Positions 48,701 through 59,878 of a DNA stretch of 64,000 bases are shown here, one piece after another. The position numbers and the translations under genes were made by a program. This stretch comes from Tenodera sinensis. Its lineage: Eukaryota; Arthropoda; Insecta; Mantodea; Mantidae. The stretch's first letter is position 1. Each line of letters starts with the position of its first letter. The notes beneath the pieces are model-generated. The model did no database searches, was not told the origin of the DNA, and saw only the letters and a program-made list of their open reading frames with translations. The stretch is taken from NCBI GenBank assembly GCA_030765045.1, contig CM060967.1:19163284-19227283 (forward strand), in the 5' to 3' direction.

Positions 48701-49889
48701 GAAAACTTTAATTTACATTTAACTAAACAGAAATTTAGAAACGAGGTTTACTGTTGCAAAATGCGACGTATTATAGCAAATGCACTTCGTGGCGTGCTTG
48801 TAAAATGTCACAAAGACAATTATATAGTATCTAAATATGCACCAGATAACGCCATCTTTCTCGTCGTAGATAGTTTTCACAGGTGTCAGTAATTAATTTG
48901 TGCTTTGTTTTAGTGCCTTTACTAAGTTACAGGTGTCGCTAAAACGACCACGCCCAGAAGAATCGATATTTTGCGAATTATCGACTCACAGCATTGTCTC
49001 AATCCCATTACGCTGTTATAACATGCAAATCGGGAAGCCATACGCCTCAAGGTCTGGTTGTAGCCAACTTTCCATTTGCATAAAAAATATACTTAGTCAT
49101 CGTCTTTCTCTGCGTATGTCAGCAACGCGCGTCCAAGGAGGCGAGTACGTACACAACACGCAAATGTCGACTATTTTTAAAACCTTGACTCATTTCCCAT
49201 CGATCTAGCAAATCTTTCATTAGCTTTCAGATTACACATGGCTTTAAGCAGGGGTGTGTCAGAACCGCAAGTAAATTCCGGGTCTTACTACAATTTCTCA
49301 ATCTCATTAACCTGCCCAGTAAACTGTCAAACTCACAAAAAATAAAACACGGTCACTATTAAACGAATACTGGAATTAATTGTTATAAACTACCAGTTGA
49401 AATACCCGGCGTTGCCTGTGGTTTGACGATTTTATCCCTACAACTTTTAGACTTGCGTTGGGTACTATAAAAACCCAAAATAAACTAAACACCAGGAAAA
49501 TACTATGGGAAAAGCACTGTTCAACCCCAAATACCTGGCTATTCTATCCTACGCGCGAATCGGAGTTACGTAGAGGTAACGCAACGAAAGCTTTACCAAC
49601 GAGAGCTGCATGGAACTTCGATACTAGTCTTTCGCGCATTCCGCAGACTGCAAAGCTTTCGTTACGCCAGCTCTAGTAATGGTAGCCTCAAACATGTTTA
49701 ACATTGTACAACATCATGATATAACTGAAAGGAAAATAGTAATTGGCATGTTAAATTTAATGTTATGGAGTAAAAATGTAAATAGAATCAAGACATAGAT
49801 ATTAAAATCATTAGTACAAATATCATTTACATGGTATAGCGATTTGAACATCATATAGACACCAAGCAAATAAATCATTGGCAACAGAA
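48701..49889. other. No gene recognised
   Basis: The frame at 48599-48892 overlaps R1 and is spurious. A 12-bp inverted repeat (AACGAAAGCTTT at 49583-49594 with 49652-49663) has no obvious role. Confidence 0.35.
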
Positions 49890-50165
49890 GATCAAGAAAG
49901 GAGAAAACTAGGAACCAGAAAATTAGAGAAATAATGAATGTTAAATGTGATATTTTATAAATAATAGAAGAACGACGACTGAAATGGTTTGGGTATCTGA
50001 AGAGGTTAAAGAGTAATTGAATCCAAAAAATGATATTGGACTGGAATGTTGATGACAGAAGAGGAAGGGGAAAGTCCAGAGAATAGTGGTTGGATGAAGT
50101 AAGAAGAAACATGATCAACAAAGACTTCAAAGAAGAAGATACGAGGACAGAAATTTGTGGCGGAA
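49890..50165 (+). pseudogene. LINE reverse-transcriptase C-terminal remnant
   Basis: The plus frame reads RRSRKEKTRNQKIREIMNV, then after a stop EERRLKWFGYLKRLKSN, a stop, WNVDDRRGRGKSRE, a stop, and WLDEVRRNMINKDFKEEDTR. The pattern RRLxWFGxLxRx....GRRxRGRxRxxWxDEVRRN is the familiar end of non-LTR retrotransposon polymerases in animals. At least three in-frame stops are seen, and no fingers/palm domain was found upstream. An antisense open frame (49714-50130) is a shadow of it. Confidence 0.75.
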
Positions 50166-50599
50166 CAAAATCCTAATTTTACTTCATTGGGTCAAGACTG
50201 GACTAGGGGAGTCAGCTGATTCAGTTCACGCCGCAGTTTGTCTCGTTATCCACGAGCCCATCATTATTACTTAAGATTACTTTCAAGTTATTGATTTACG
50301 TTTCTTTATGTCCCACAGTTTACCAGCACTTGTCTACAGCCTTATAAAATATTGTTACAACTTCGACGTTTTTCCCGTTGTAACGTATGCAAGATATATT
50401 TGACGCGCTAACTGCAATATACTCGTAAAACTGCATACGTTTATGTGCAATGCACGTCGGTAAGATCATATTATTATTATAAACCCGTTTCTCGATGAGT
50501 TCACGGTTCCGCCTAATTGACCCCTAGCAACATCTTTGCCTTTCACTTCTCTTTAAAAAGATTCACACTTCTTCCCTGTCTTATTTTCCTTCTTTGAAA
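50166..50599. other. No gene recognised
   Basis: Lies downstream of promoter module C in its direction of transcription (minus). No protein-coding frame of length was seen. Confidence 0.35.
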
Positions 50600-50781
50600 A
50601 TACGGTGCAGGAACACAATATGCAGAAACATTGTTGCAGAAATATTTGCCATAAAACTGAATTACAATTCACACTCGTGACCTGCAACTCACAGCTGTTC
50701 TATTCTATAGTAAACTTGACACAAACACTGCTCAACTGTACACAGCTCGCTCTGAAAATTCATTATCAACTAACTAAACCG

Positions 50782-50869
50782 CTGACCGTTCGTGCCGACT
50801 CGCTTATATAATCCACACTTGGGTATTGGCGACTTTTCTGGCACTAGAAGTTTCGCGAAGGTTCTAGAA
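50782..50869 (-). promoter_or_regulatory. Heat-shock-type promoter, module C
   Basis: Read on the minus strand: TTCtaGAAccTTCgcGAAacTTC (50847-50869) is five alternating heat-shock-factor units with perfect 2-bp spacing. TATATAAG follows at 50803-50810, and an arthropod initiator TCAG at 50782-50785 puts the start near 50783, 27 bp from the TATA box. The spacing is what a real core promoter would show. Downstream there is only a short frame (MNFQSELCTVEQCLC, stop after 24 codons). A MITE begins 27 bp upstream of the array. Confidence 0.7.
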
Positions 50870-50892
50870 CTGTGTGTAAACGGACTTTGTTC

Positions 50893-50896
50893 TTAA
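50893..50896. repeat. TTAA target site of MITE copy 2, left
   Basis: TTAA precedes the terminal GGGACACTGG; TTAA also follows the right end at 51604-51607. Confidence 0.9.
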
Positions 50897-51603
50897 GGGA
50901 CACTGGGAGTGAAATTTTGGTCAAAATTTTCAAAAAGTCGAATTTTTTTTTACCTTAAAATGTTCCTGGAACACCGTTGCATTTGGATGAGCTAACATTT
51001 TTCATATCCCCCACTCCATGTGGTCATTACGACCCTTTCAAATAGTGCTCTTCCCTTAACGTACACAGGATGCTCCTATATAAAAGTCTGTTTTTCTCAG
51101 AACTACATTTCTGCACATTCCAAAAGAAGGTCGCGCCTGTGTTTTGCTTCAAATTCAATGAAAATTTCCAAAAGTATTCATAAATAGCAGCTAAACAAAA
51201 CTATGATTCAATATTGATGTTGTCATTAACATGAATTCCAAAAACATTTTTTTTGTATGAAAAAAATCAATAATTTTTAAGATTAAATTTTCTTTGTTAT
51301 TAAAAAAATATGTACAGCATAATCAGCAAACGTATTTGAAATATCTCTTCATACAATTGTTACCCATGTTTTAGAGTACCAGTTCTGCCAATATAAATAA
51401 ATTTTGAAAAGTCAATAGACGCGAGCTCTATTTTGAAAATGTGCCCATTAAATTCATAAAATAATTTATATATCCTAAACGAGTTGTCCAACTTTAATGA
51501 AATTTGGTGTACCTCCTATCCTCATATAAATACAAACACAGTAAAATTCTCAGTAAAATCTATCAAAAAATATGGAACTTTCAAATTTCACTCCCAGTGT
51601 CCC
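50897..51603. mobile_element. TTAA-flanked MITE, copy 2 (707 bp)
   Basis: Same length and same termini as 15488-16194, with only scattered substitutions and small compensating indels. Both copies lie in the same orientation. Insertion beside module C separates that promoter from any farther upstream sequence. Confidence 0.93.
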
Positions 51604-51819
51604 TTAAGTACTATTATAACGTGTTGTGTAGCAACGTAATGGTATGAGGTAGTTGACCTTGAGCTCCTTTGATGTGCGGCCGACGTCACAATATAATACT
51701 ACATATAACATAGGAGTACGGGGAAGTCTAGAAAATGTGAACTTTTTCAAGTGCAATGAAGATTCAAATGTGATTTTTCAGGTGTTTTGCGCAGTCGTAC
51801 CAGAGAAGGCTGTGAGTTG

Positions 51820-52085
51820 TATTCGCAATTGTTTTTTTCCAGGTTAGCGAACCGCTAAAGTAAAAGGCTAAATAGACACCTTTTATTGTTTACAAATTTG
51901 CGGTGTCCATGCTGGATCAGCTTCAGATATTTAGTGCTTAAAATTACACTTTTAAGTTGGTTAAACACAAAAGTAAACCAGTATGATAACGCAAGATAAC
52001 AGCAACAAAGGTAACGCGATACAGTGAAATATTACACAAGTGGTAACACTGGAGTATGGATAACGATGCTCAGTTGTTACATTAG
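51820..52085. repeat. Two-copy repeat Y, copy 2
   Basis: Diverged match to 37905-38160: TTTTTCCAGGTTAGCGAACCGC, CATGCTGGATCAGCTTC, GTGCTTAAAATTAC, GTTGGTTAAACACAAAAGTAAACCAGTATGATAACG and GATGCTCAGTTGTTACATTAGCAAAG. Confidence 0.6.
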
Positions 52086-52619
52086 CAAAGCTGGGCCTTT
52101 TTGACATAGACCATTCGGAGCACTAGATTCCAGGGCTCAAGAGAGATGAGAGGTACAGATTACTGCAGCAAAAGGCGTTGTAAAATCGAAGCCACCATCA
52201 GAAAATAATGGCGATATTTCCTCGCTTACAAGACACATCCTTAAAAAGTTTGCAACTTCTGGCCCTCTTGTTAAGAAAGCGTGACTATGCTTGCTGCAAA
52301 TCTTTTACGTAATCTCTTTAGGACCTTATTGTGTTTCCTTCTCTCCGTTTAGGGCTGTGCAGCCCACAAACATATTTAAAATTTAAGAATATAGTTAAAA
52401 CATGTCTTGTAAGCTCTTTCTGAATGAGTAACACTGCAGAAGTTCGTAATCCAACGTACAACATATTAATTATTGACAAAAACACACAATTTTGTTTCAG
52501 CTCATGTTAATGTGCAACAAATTTCCTGCATTTCTTCATTGTATATTCGAACTTGCACTAAACCAAATTGGGGAATTATTACAACTTCATGGAAATGTTT
52601 CTTTAACTGCTTAAATCCC
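52086..52619. other. No gene recognised
   Basis: No supported feature. Confidence 0.35.
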
Positions 52620-53095
52620 AGTTTATTTGCCACCAAAATCTATCTTTACATGGAACATTTTGATTTTCTCAAAAGTGGCTCAAAAATGTTAATTAAAATA
52701 TCTCCCCCCCCCCAAAAAAAAGCTAATTTTAGAAAAAAGTACCTTTTGTGTATAGCATAAACCAGCGACAAAAAGTTGGTTGGATACCAAACATACACAG
52801 TCTTCAAAGGATGTCATATGAATATTTTCAATTAAATCTTCCCACACCAAAATACCTTTACTTGGAAAATAATTAGAAAATTTTCATTTTTACAAGAGTG
52901 GCTTAAAAGGCTTTTATTAAAATAGCATATGTTTTAAGATATTTTTAGGAAAAATGAAATGTATGTCTTAAATTTTCTCAGAATAGCCTTACCAACTGTA
53001 TCCTCAATGAAATGTATAAATGTGCATAGAAATACAATAATGAGCTGTTTTAAGAATAGTTTGTAGGGCGAATACAGAAAGTCAGCGAACGGAAT
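52620..53095 (+). repeat. R1 arm, diverged, duplicated
   Basis: CTTTACATGGAACATTTTGATTTTCTCAAAAGTGGCTC and again TTTACTTGGAAAATAATTAGAAAATTTTCATTTTTACAAGAGTGGCTTAAAAGGCTTTTATTAAAATAGC. The arm appears twice in the same orientation. It ends TTTAAGAATAGTTTGTAGGGCGAATACAGAAAGTCAGCG, as at 25770-25830. Confidence 0.6.
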
Positions 53096-55225
53096 AGTTT
53101 TTCTCTTTATTCGATTTTACCATTACGCTGTTCGTCTATTAATACTAACTAGGCAGGTATAATATATGGAAACGGGGCATCGATAGCAGCTGTTTAAGAG
53201 ATATACAAGGTGGCAATTTCAATTGTTTCCCATTTGCATGCAAAACCAGAGCACTCGCCGAGTTCTCCCAGGAGGCAATGCTACACGCTGTGTAAACCAA
53301 ATATTAACTGCAGCATCCAACAACACGCGCCTCAAGCGATAAAAATCACAAGACCATGAAACAGGTTACATCACTTTACCAAATACTCTGGAATTACCAC
53401 TACGCTATCGAACAGCACCGTGACTAACCTGACCTTGGTTCGATACCCTTGTGAGCGGGCACACACCTTTACTTAGTTCCACCATTGCCTCTATCTTTTA
53501 AAAATAGGAATGGCCTTTAAGGCATTTACCTCAGGAACACGATAAAATGTCACCTCCAAATGCTGATATGCTCACCAAAGATAAAGCAAATGCGTAAATC
53601 TAGTTTGTTCACTCGCTCGTGGTCCCTGGCAGGAATGCAGCCAGCCACATCAGTAAACAATTCCCGATAAACAATGACGTCGCGAGCAGCAGTTGTCCTA
53701 ATCGTGTTTACGATAATGTTGCCAACCTTGGAATGTGTATTCACGCCAGATTAAAGCAAAAATCGCTCAAAATAGCACGATTTAAATGTTATTTTCAGTT
53801 CATGCAGTATATTTAGCTTATAAAGGGTAAACAATGTTTTCAACTACTCCGTCTTTTTTCCCCCTGATCATTTTCTGCCTTTTCTATATTTTTAAAAAAC
53901 TGCCGATCTGTTTCGGTCTTAAGTGATATAACCTCGAATGTTATATCGTGCAATTGCTGTAAGAATAAGTCAGATGTTGCATTTCTTAAGTATTCGTTTT
54001 ATCTTGACCCTAACTAGTTCTATGGGATTGAAGTTACACATGTATGGGGCAAGTAAACGATAGTGTAGCCCAATAAAACCAAAACAACCAATAATAACGT
54101 TATCACAATTTAGGAAGAATTCAGTCTAACAACTTCTCATTCCGTACTGCAGGATGAAAGAATGAAGTATTAAAATTTCGGTCAGTTAATAGTATAGTAA
54201 TTGCTCCTGCAAGTACAGATAATGAAGATAATAAAAGAAGGGCAGTAATACCTTTAAGAGCCCCTTTAGGTTTGTTTGTTTGTTTCAATCACCCTATACA
54301 GATCTGTTTTACACACAGAACTGACCCCTTTGTTCTACAACACAATATCATAGCGGATTTCACAGCACTCCTAAGTGGAAGATGTATTTGGATTTTTTTC
54401 GTTTATGTTATAATAGTTTTAGTTGCATAAGAAAGTCCACTTTTAGGTTTTCTCACATATACATAACTTTAGTCATCTCTCTTCCTTTGAAATCGCATTA
54501 CTGAGCCTATATTTTTGATATTTTTAAATTTATGTAACTTTTTTCCGCCGCTTACAATCCTATGAAGGAACTAAAATGCGCAACAGTAGATTTTATAGCA
54601 AAGAAAAACTTTTCACAAATTCAACATATAAAATATAGATTCAAAAGAATATAAAATAATGTTTTTAGTCGCACATTTCTGGTGTAAAATTTACGCAACA
54701 CTGACTTCTAAAAGTAGACTTGGTAAACTTCAACCAAGCAGATGGAATTTGAGATGTGTCATTTTTAATTCTGTCCATTTTAGATGAAATTACGAGGACT
54801 TCGCTGCATCCGGTGGAGCGCAAGGAAGTTCAACCAACTCAAACCACCTGTAGAGTTTCTCGCTTCTAAAGAATGCGTTTAACAAGAACTACTTAGCGAG
54901 TGGGAACCCCATTTAGGAAGAGAAAGAAAGAAAGAAAAAAGTTGTAAGATACGATGGATCTTGCAAGAGAAACATTTGCCCACTTGCCTGTGAAGTTTTG
55001 ATTACGTCCTACGCGGAACACAAGGACAAGAGTACAATCAACTTTCTGTTAAGGCCAGAGCCAGAGCTCTGCAAAATTTTGCATTAGTTCTAAGAACAGC
55101 GCAACCTTCCACCGGTTCTTTGTTTTATATTAGTTTAAGTTCACACCGTAGGGGGAAAATGTGAAGGCAAATCGAATACACGCGGGAATACAAACATGTA
55201 GAATTCTTTTTCTAATAATACTATT
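53096..55225. other. No gene recognised
   Basis: GGTTCGATACCC near 53434 is box B-like, but no box A was seen. The rest shows no feature. Confidence 0.4.
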
Positions 55226-55229
55226 TTGG

Positions 55230-55600
55230 ATTCACATACTCTCGAGGACGGCCGTGACCGAGCGTTTAGACCGTTCGCTTATCATCGAGGTGGCCCGGGT
55301 TCGATTCCAGTGACCCGCATGTGGTCAACGGGTCTGGGTGAGTTTTTTCTGACTTCTCCGGTTTCCCCCGCCACTCATTCCACCAATTGCTCCATAATCA
55401 CCTTTCCATTCATCGATTTCGCCTGTATTTCGTAACGCCCTCTTCCTCACTCTCATGCCTGGTGCTTGGTTGACCACCCGCTTCCAGGTTTTCACTCTGT
55501 ACGGTCCATAGGTTCCTGTGCACCCCGACAGGCGTCTGACCCTAGGAACTGGCTTGTAAGTCCTACAAGGTGTTAAGTCCCATAGGGGGAGGGTAAACAG
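55230..55600 (+). repeat. tRNA-like SINE, third type (S3), with body
   Basis: GGCCGTGACCGAGCGTTTAGACCG (box A-like) and GGTTCGATTCC (box B) form the head. A C/T-rich body follows (GACTTCTCCGGTTTCCCCCGCC), ending near CTTGTAAGTCCTACAAGGTGTTAAGTCCC. The body resembles the C/T-rich stretch after the S2 copy at 3720. A minus-strand frame (55325-55777) over it is spurious. Confidence 0.6.
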
Positions 55601-55604
55601 AAGA

Positions 55605-55920
55605 AGATATTCCCGGGAAAATATCGATATTGAACTTTTGGAGGCCATTTTTGAGAAAATAACAAATTTGGAAAGATTTTTCCATGCATAGGGTAGTGTG
55701 AGATTGGGGGAGGGGGTGGTGTTTCCTTGAATATCTTCCTGTCGTAATCCTTGGAAACTTCTGAATTTAAATACCAATACCGCTTAAATTATGCTGTTCA
55801 CAAACGCAGAAACACGCACACACGCTCGAGTTCAGGAATATCAAAACATGTATCTCCGTGAAATTTCGCTAACAAATTTTTGGGTGAAATATAATACTTG
55901 ATCTACCTAATCTACTTTAG
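55605..55920 (-). repeat. R1 arm and terminal block, short CA site
   Basis: GGCCATTTTTGAGAAAATAACAAATTTGG, GTCGTAATCCTTGG, ATTATGCTGTTCACAAACGCAGAAACACGCACACACGC and the terminal block ATGTATCTCCGTGAAATTTCGCTAACAAATTTTTGGGTGAAATATAATACTTG. The fixed site shows a short interrupted CA run. Confidence 0.7.
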
Positions 55921-57372
55921 AGAGCACCTAAAGTTATTAAAACATATTTATACACTTTTTCAACTGTTACTTCACCCAGTTTTCATGCCACTTAATAACC
56001 CAGTTCAATTTTCCCTAAGACTTCACTTAGCTCACACTATCACTTCACTAATGTGAACTAGTTCACTGTCACTTCACTTTGTTTTAAAATTCACTTCATT
56101 TTCTTCCGCGAAGTAGCGCGTAATGAAGTATGACTGCCGCAGCCTCTTCTTCCGGACAGTTCACTCATAAACATAAAACGGCTAGAACCTCTTGCACCAA
56201 CAATACTTACTGCAAGTCACCACAGTTGTCACAAACTCGCTCGAAGAAACGCACTTTTCTTTGCAACTGAAACGCATTCGCTAACTCATTGACTTCGCGA
56301 GAGCACTTGCATAGGAAGTTTCCACAGGGTTCCAGAACGTTCGAGGAGAAACATCCAGAAAGGCGCACTTCTCTTGCGATAGTACTTATCGTGTTTACGC
56401 TGGCCTGCACTTGGAGATGGGGTCAAAGTGGAGAGGGTAAATACTCGATTGCATTCCTGTCACCCCTCTTTCCCATGCCTGGTATGACTACCCAGTGCTC
56501 AGTTACCACAAAGCCTGCCCACTCTGCGTCAAACCTTCTGTTCCACTCTCGGACAAAATAAACACGTATACCTTGCGATTGCCACGCCTACTTGGAGGTA
56601 CTAACCAACCTGAAAACATACTACTCTTAATAAGTCAAACTATAAGCAAATATTGATGTAATATTGTTCATTATATTGTCCACAATTACCGGCACAAATA
56701 TCTCCACTTAAACCCCTAAAAGCCTGTACACACTTGTCAGCTTAACGCGAACAGAGATTGAGTGCCAATTTAATTAACTTCACTGCGAGCACTAAAATTT
56801 AGGCGCCCACGGAAACAAAGCCATGTGGCATAAAACCTTAACAAAACAACGAGGGAAAAGTGTTAATCGGTTTAGACGTATCTCCTCCAGGTTCCGGTAA
56901 AACGAAGTAAATTATTTCTAACTACAGTTTCTGGGAAGTTGAAATTAATAAATTTCAGTGTCGGTGAGCAAAAAGGCGGGCAATTATCGCATACGTCGAG
57001 AGATAAAACAATGGAGGTCGCGATATAAGCTTTTCTTTGTTAAATCGCGCGTGGCGTCCCAAGGCCAGTAAACTAGCATTGCAGTGGGAGGAATTCCCAG
57101 CAGAGAACAAACTTTCCGCGCTCTTGACTACAAAACAAGGTTTCAGCGAATTGTACTTCGTCTGTCTACAGGATTTAGCAGGGATCCGACCGACCGACCT
57201 TGTAACATGTTTTGACGAGACGTTTGCAGAGTGTGTGTTTGCGACCAGCTTAAGTCTAAAACAGATACAGGTGGCAAAGCTTCGTTTATTTTTCAATTTC
57301 GCCAAAAATAGTTGGTTTTTTCTCTTCGTGTAACGGTTTTTCCGTAAACCAATCACATCACAGTCTTTCGTA
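55921..57372. other. No gene recognised; one isolated heat-shock motif
   Basis: The frames at 56955-57356 (minus) and 57037-57333 (plus) are antisense to each other and have no known domain. Lies downstream of promoter module B in its direction of transcription. Confidence 0.35.
56330..56347. promoter_or_regulatory. Isolated heat-shock element
   Basis: TTCcaGAAcgTTCgaGGA: three perfect alternating units and one near-match with 2-bp spacing. No TATA box at a normal distance was seen on either strand. Confidence 0.4.
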
Positions 57373-57385
57373 ATATTTCAACACA
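57373..57385. repeat. 13-bp direct repeat, left of promoter module B
   Basis: ATATTTCAACACA, repeated exactly at 57785-57797. The length equals the SINE target duplications of this window. Confidence 0.8.
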
Positions 57386-57784
57386 CAACTGTTTCTTTCT
57401 CGTAATCTTGACTCACTCCTTTCTGCCTTTCTACACTTTCTCTAAACAGCTGACTGATGATAGTCACTCCACACTCATTAACTGCTACGTATCTTCCTCC
57501 ACGACGCGAGTGTACACTCACACACACTAAAAACTGAACTGACTCCGCGATGACTAACTCACTTCTCTCGTTGCCTCGCCTCCTTATATAGTGAGGATGA
57601 CGTGACAAGGACCTTTCTCGAACTTCTACAAATACGCCGGCTGTCGGACACTTCTCGAATAATCTAGAAAACCCCTTTATGTTCTGCCGCTCTGATCATA
57701 GTCACTTGTTCATAGCATGCACACGCTGCTAATGGGATGGGATAATCCGGTCCCGACCGTCCCTTGTGCGCCGCGGTCGGCTGT
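57386..57784 (-). mobile_element. 399-bp promoter-bearing unit between direct repeats
   Basis: Bounded by exact 13-bp direct repeats. It contains promoter module B on the minus strand. It has no terminal inverted repeat, no clear poly(A) tail and no long frame. The right edge reads, on the minus strand, TGTTGAAATATACAGCC, LTR-like in beginning with TG. A solo LTR would normally have a 4-6 bp duplication, so a retroposed transcript or an unknown small element is also possible. Confidence 0.45.
57581..57669 (-). promoter_or_regulatory. Heat-shock-type promoter, module B
   Basis: On the minus strand TTCtaGATtaTTCgaGAAgtGTC (57647-57669) is a five-unit array with two imperfect units. A second array lies at 57610-57627. 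Then come ACGTCAT (57597-57603), 6 bp, TATATAAGGA (57581-57590) and a GAGAGAAG stretch. It aligns with modules A and E in the same order. The best initiator-like strings are 36 or more bases from the TATA box, so the start site is uncertain. Confidence 0.6.
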
Positions 57785-57797
57785 ATATTTCAACACA
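57785..57797. repeat. 13-bp direct repeat, right of promoter module B
   Basis: ATATTTCAACACA, an exact copy of 57373-57385. Confidence 0.8.
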
Positions 57798-57799
57798 GA

Positions 57800-58000
57800 A
57801 GTCGCTATTCGCTTTTTCTCGAGGTCATGCAAAGAGCACAGAATTTCAAATCCATCATATACAGACTAGTTCCTTAAAGAAAATATGACTATCGTTTACT
57901 TCCTCTAACGAACAACGAAGTAAGTTGAACATATATTGAACTAACAAGAAGTAGATAATAAGGTTTGTAAAACTATTTTGAATAAGAAAGAGTAACCACT
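57800..58000 (+). repeat. R1 central block, diverged
   Basis: CGCTATTCGCTTTTTCTCGAGGTCATGCAAAGAGCACAGAATTTCAAA, AAAATATGACTATCGTTTACTTCC and AACTAACAAGAAGTAGATAATAAGGTTTGTAAAACTATTTTGAATAAGAAAGAG. Confidence 0.6.
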
Positions 58001-59777
58001 TTACATTGTAACTTTTGTAAGGTAGTTCATAGACACACCTGGGAACAATCCTTGTTTTTGCGTAGTCTGCAATCGTGATTTTCGTCCACTAAAGTAAAAA
58101 CCGCTATAATTGATATTCCATCCGTAAGCAGACACGTTTCCTTGAACTGCGAGAGAATGAGATATTTGCAGCACAATGCACATTCGCAGGAGCAGGTTGG
58201 CAATGCATCCGGTGAACTCGACACTTGGCTGAGGGACCCCTATAGCACGTATATTCTTCCCTCACAGGTTTCCAGTAACTGTAATGCCGATACCTATGTG
58301 TGTGTGCTCTTTAAAACCAGCCAGTTTTATTTTCATTCCTTTCTCCCGCAGGTAGCTCCTTGGTTGGCTGTAACTTTAGCTGCCTTTCTAACAGCTCCTT
58401 TTGAAAAATCCCTACAAACGTTAAAGCAAGTCATTTTTATATGCATGAATTGTAATTTCATGAACGTCGAGAAAAAGAAACCTCGCATTCAAGCATTTCT
58501 CTTCCTGTAAAACGTTCCTTGCGGAGCAGTTCGTGTATAGTATTAATGAAATTTACTACACATTTGTAGAGACAACAAATAAAAATAGTTTTAGATTTTA
58601 GTGTCAATTTTCGTACAAAAAATTACAATTTTAAGCAATGTGTAAGTTTAAAAAAATTTGGAGGCTAACTGAAGAAGACACACAGGCCTATTTTAAAAAT
58701 AAGACGTATTTTGAAACAAGAGTTAAAATACTAGAACAAAATTCCAACTTTTTTTGTCGCGAGATATATTTTAGTGACGTAACAAAAAACTGATTATAAT
58801 CTCAAACTATTGGAGCAAAATGGATGAAATTTAGGCTGTAAAATTTTTGCATTACGTTACACCTACGGTATAAATTGTTTAGTAGTTCAAATTTTCAGTC
58901 ATACATATTCTTAACCCCTTGTAAATTGGACCCCAGCGATTGGATAAACACTGCAAGTTGACGTTTGTGCATAGACAAGGAGATTACTATGCTGTAACGA
59001 ACGCACCTAAGTACTGGACACGGCGCTCACAAAGACCGCAGTGAACCAACACAAAAAAATGAAAGGAAGTATGAAGTGCGTGTGCACTAAATGTAAACGG
59101 CATTAACGTCACTATGGTACTAAAATAAATGTTGCAAACATAAGCAACAAATAGCAACAGACACCAAATTAAGATTCCCGAACTTTGTTGAGATTTCCTA
59201 ATACTTGTACATACGTCACCTTGCGTTTAAAAATAAGAGGGCAATGTGAAGGTAAGCGGGCGGCCAAGTTTACATACGTGAATGAACAGCCATTGACTCT
59301 GTGTTCCCGGGAAAACGGTTGGCACACTGCTCTGAACACCTGGCTCAACAGCTGGGGAGCTCTTCTTTCTGAACACACACTTCCCTCGCATGGCAGGAGT
59401 GTTGCATAAGTACCCGGCGAAATCTCTCTATACATCTCCACGTCTACACTGAACTCACCCACGCAACTGAACAATTAAACCACTACTGAAAATAATTGCG
59501 TTGCATTTAATTTGTCTTCCACGTATTCTCAAGCATATACTTTGATTTAGTTAGATTTTAGTAGATTATTCCAATCATATATGACTTGGTTGAAATCAAC
59601 CCCTTCGTTCGCGAAAAAATTATCAGATTTCATTATCACTTGCTCCCAATTTATCACCTCCTTTGTTTTTCTTATGTTATGGTTAGGTTAGACAATCTAG
59701 CTACACTGTCCCACAGCTTACATAATCTGACGCAACAGAGTCGCTATTCAAATATAACAAAAGACAGACTCAGCATT
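58001..59777. other. No gene recognised
   Basis: The frames at 58142-58510, 59169-59474 and 59586-59876 have no known domain. Confidence 0.4.
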
Positions 59778-59878
59778 TCCAGATTGTTCGAGACTTTCGG
59801 TTGCCGGCTTATTTACGCGAAGTTCGAGGAAGGGGGATTTCGAGAAAAATCCGTGCTACGTCATTCTCGCTTATAAGC
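59778..59878 (+). promoter_or_regulatory. Heat-shock-type promoter, module A
   Basis: TTCcaGATtgTTCgaGACttTCG (59778-59800) is a five-unit array with imperfect GAT, GAC and TCG units. TTCgaGAAaaATC lies at 59840-59852. Then come ACGTCAT (59859-59865), 7 bp, and TATAAG (59873-59878), followed by GGCGAGAGAAG. GCCGGC, TATTTAC and AAGTTCGAGGAAGG between them match module B (GCCGGC, TATTTGT, AAGTTCGAGAAAGG). Only short frames follow. Confidence 0.6.

Noticed and set aside
49714..50130. 138-codon minus-strand frame with hydrophobic segments
   Set aside because: It is antisense to a recognisable LINE reverse-transcriptase tail. The hydrophobicity is the shadow of a lysine/glutamate-rich sense strand.
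53400..53470. tRNA-like SINE around GGTTCGATACCC
   Set aside because: Box B alone, without a convincing box A or a tail shared with other copies.
57037..57356. Paired antisense frames of 98 and 133 codons
   Set aside because: Mutually antisense with no recognised family. At most one could be real and neither has support.
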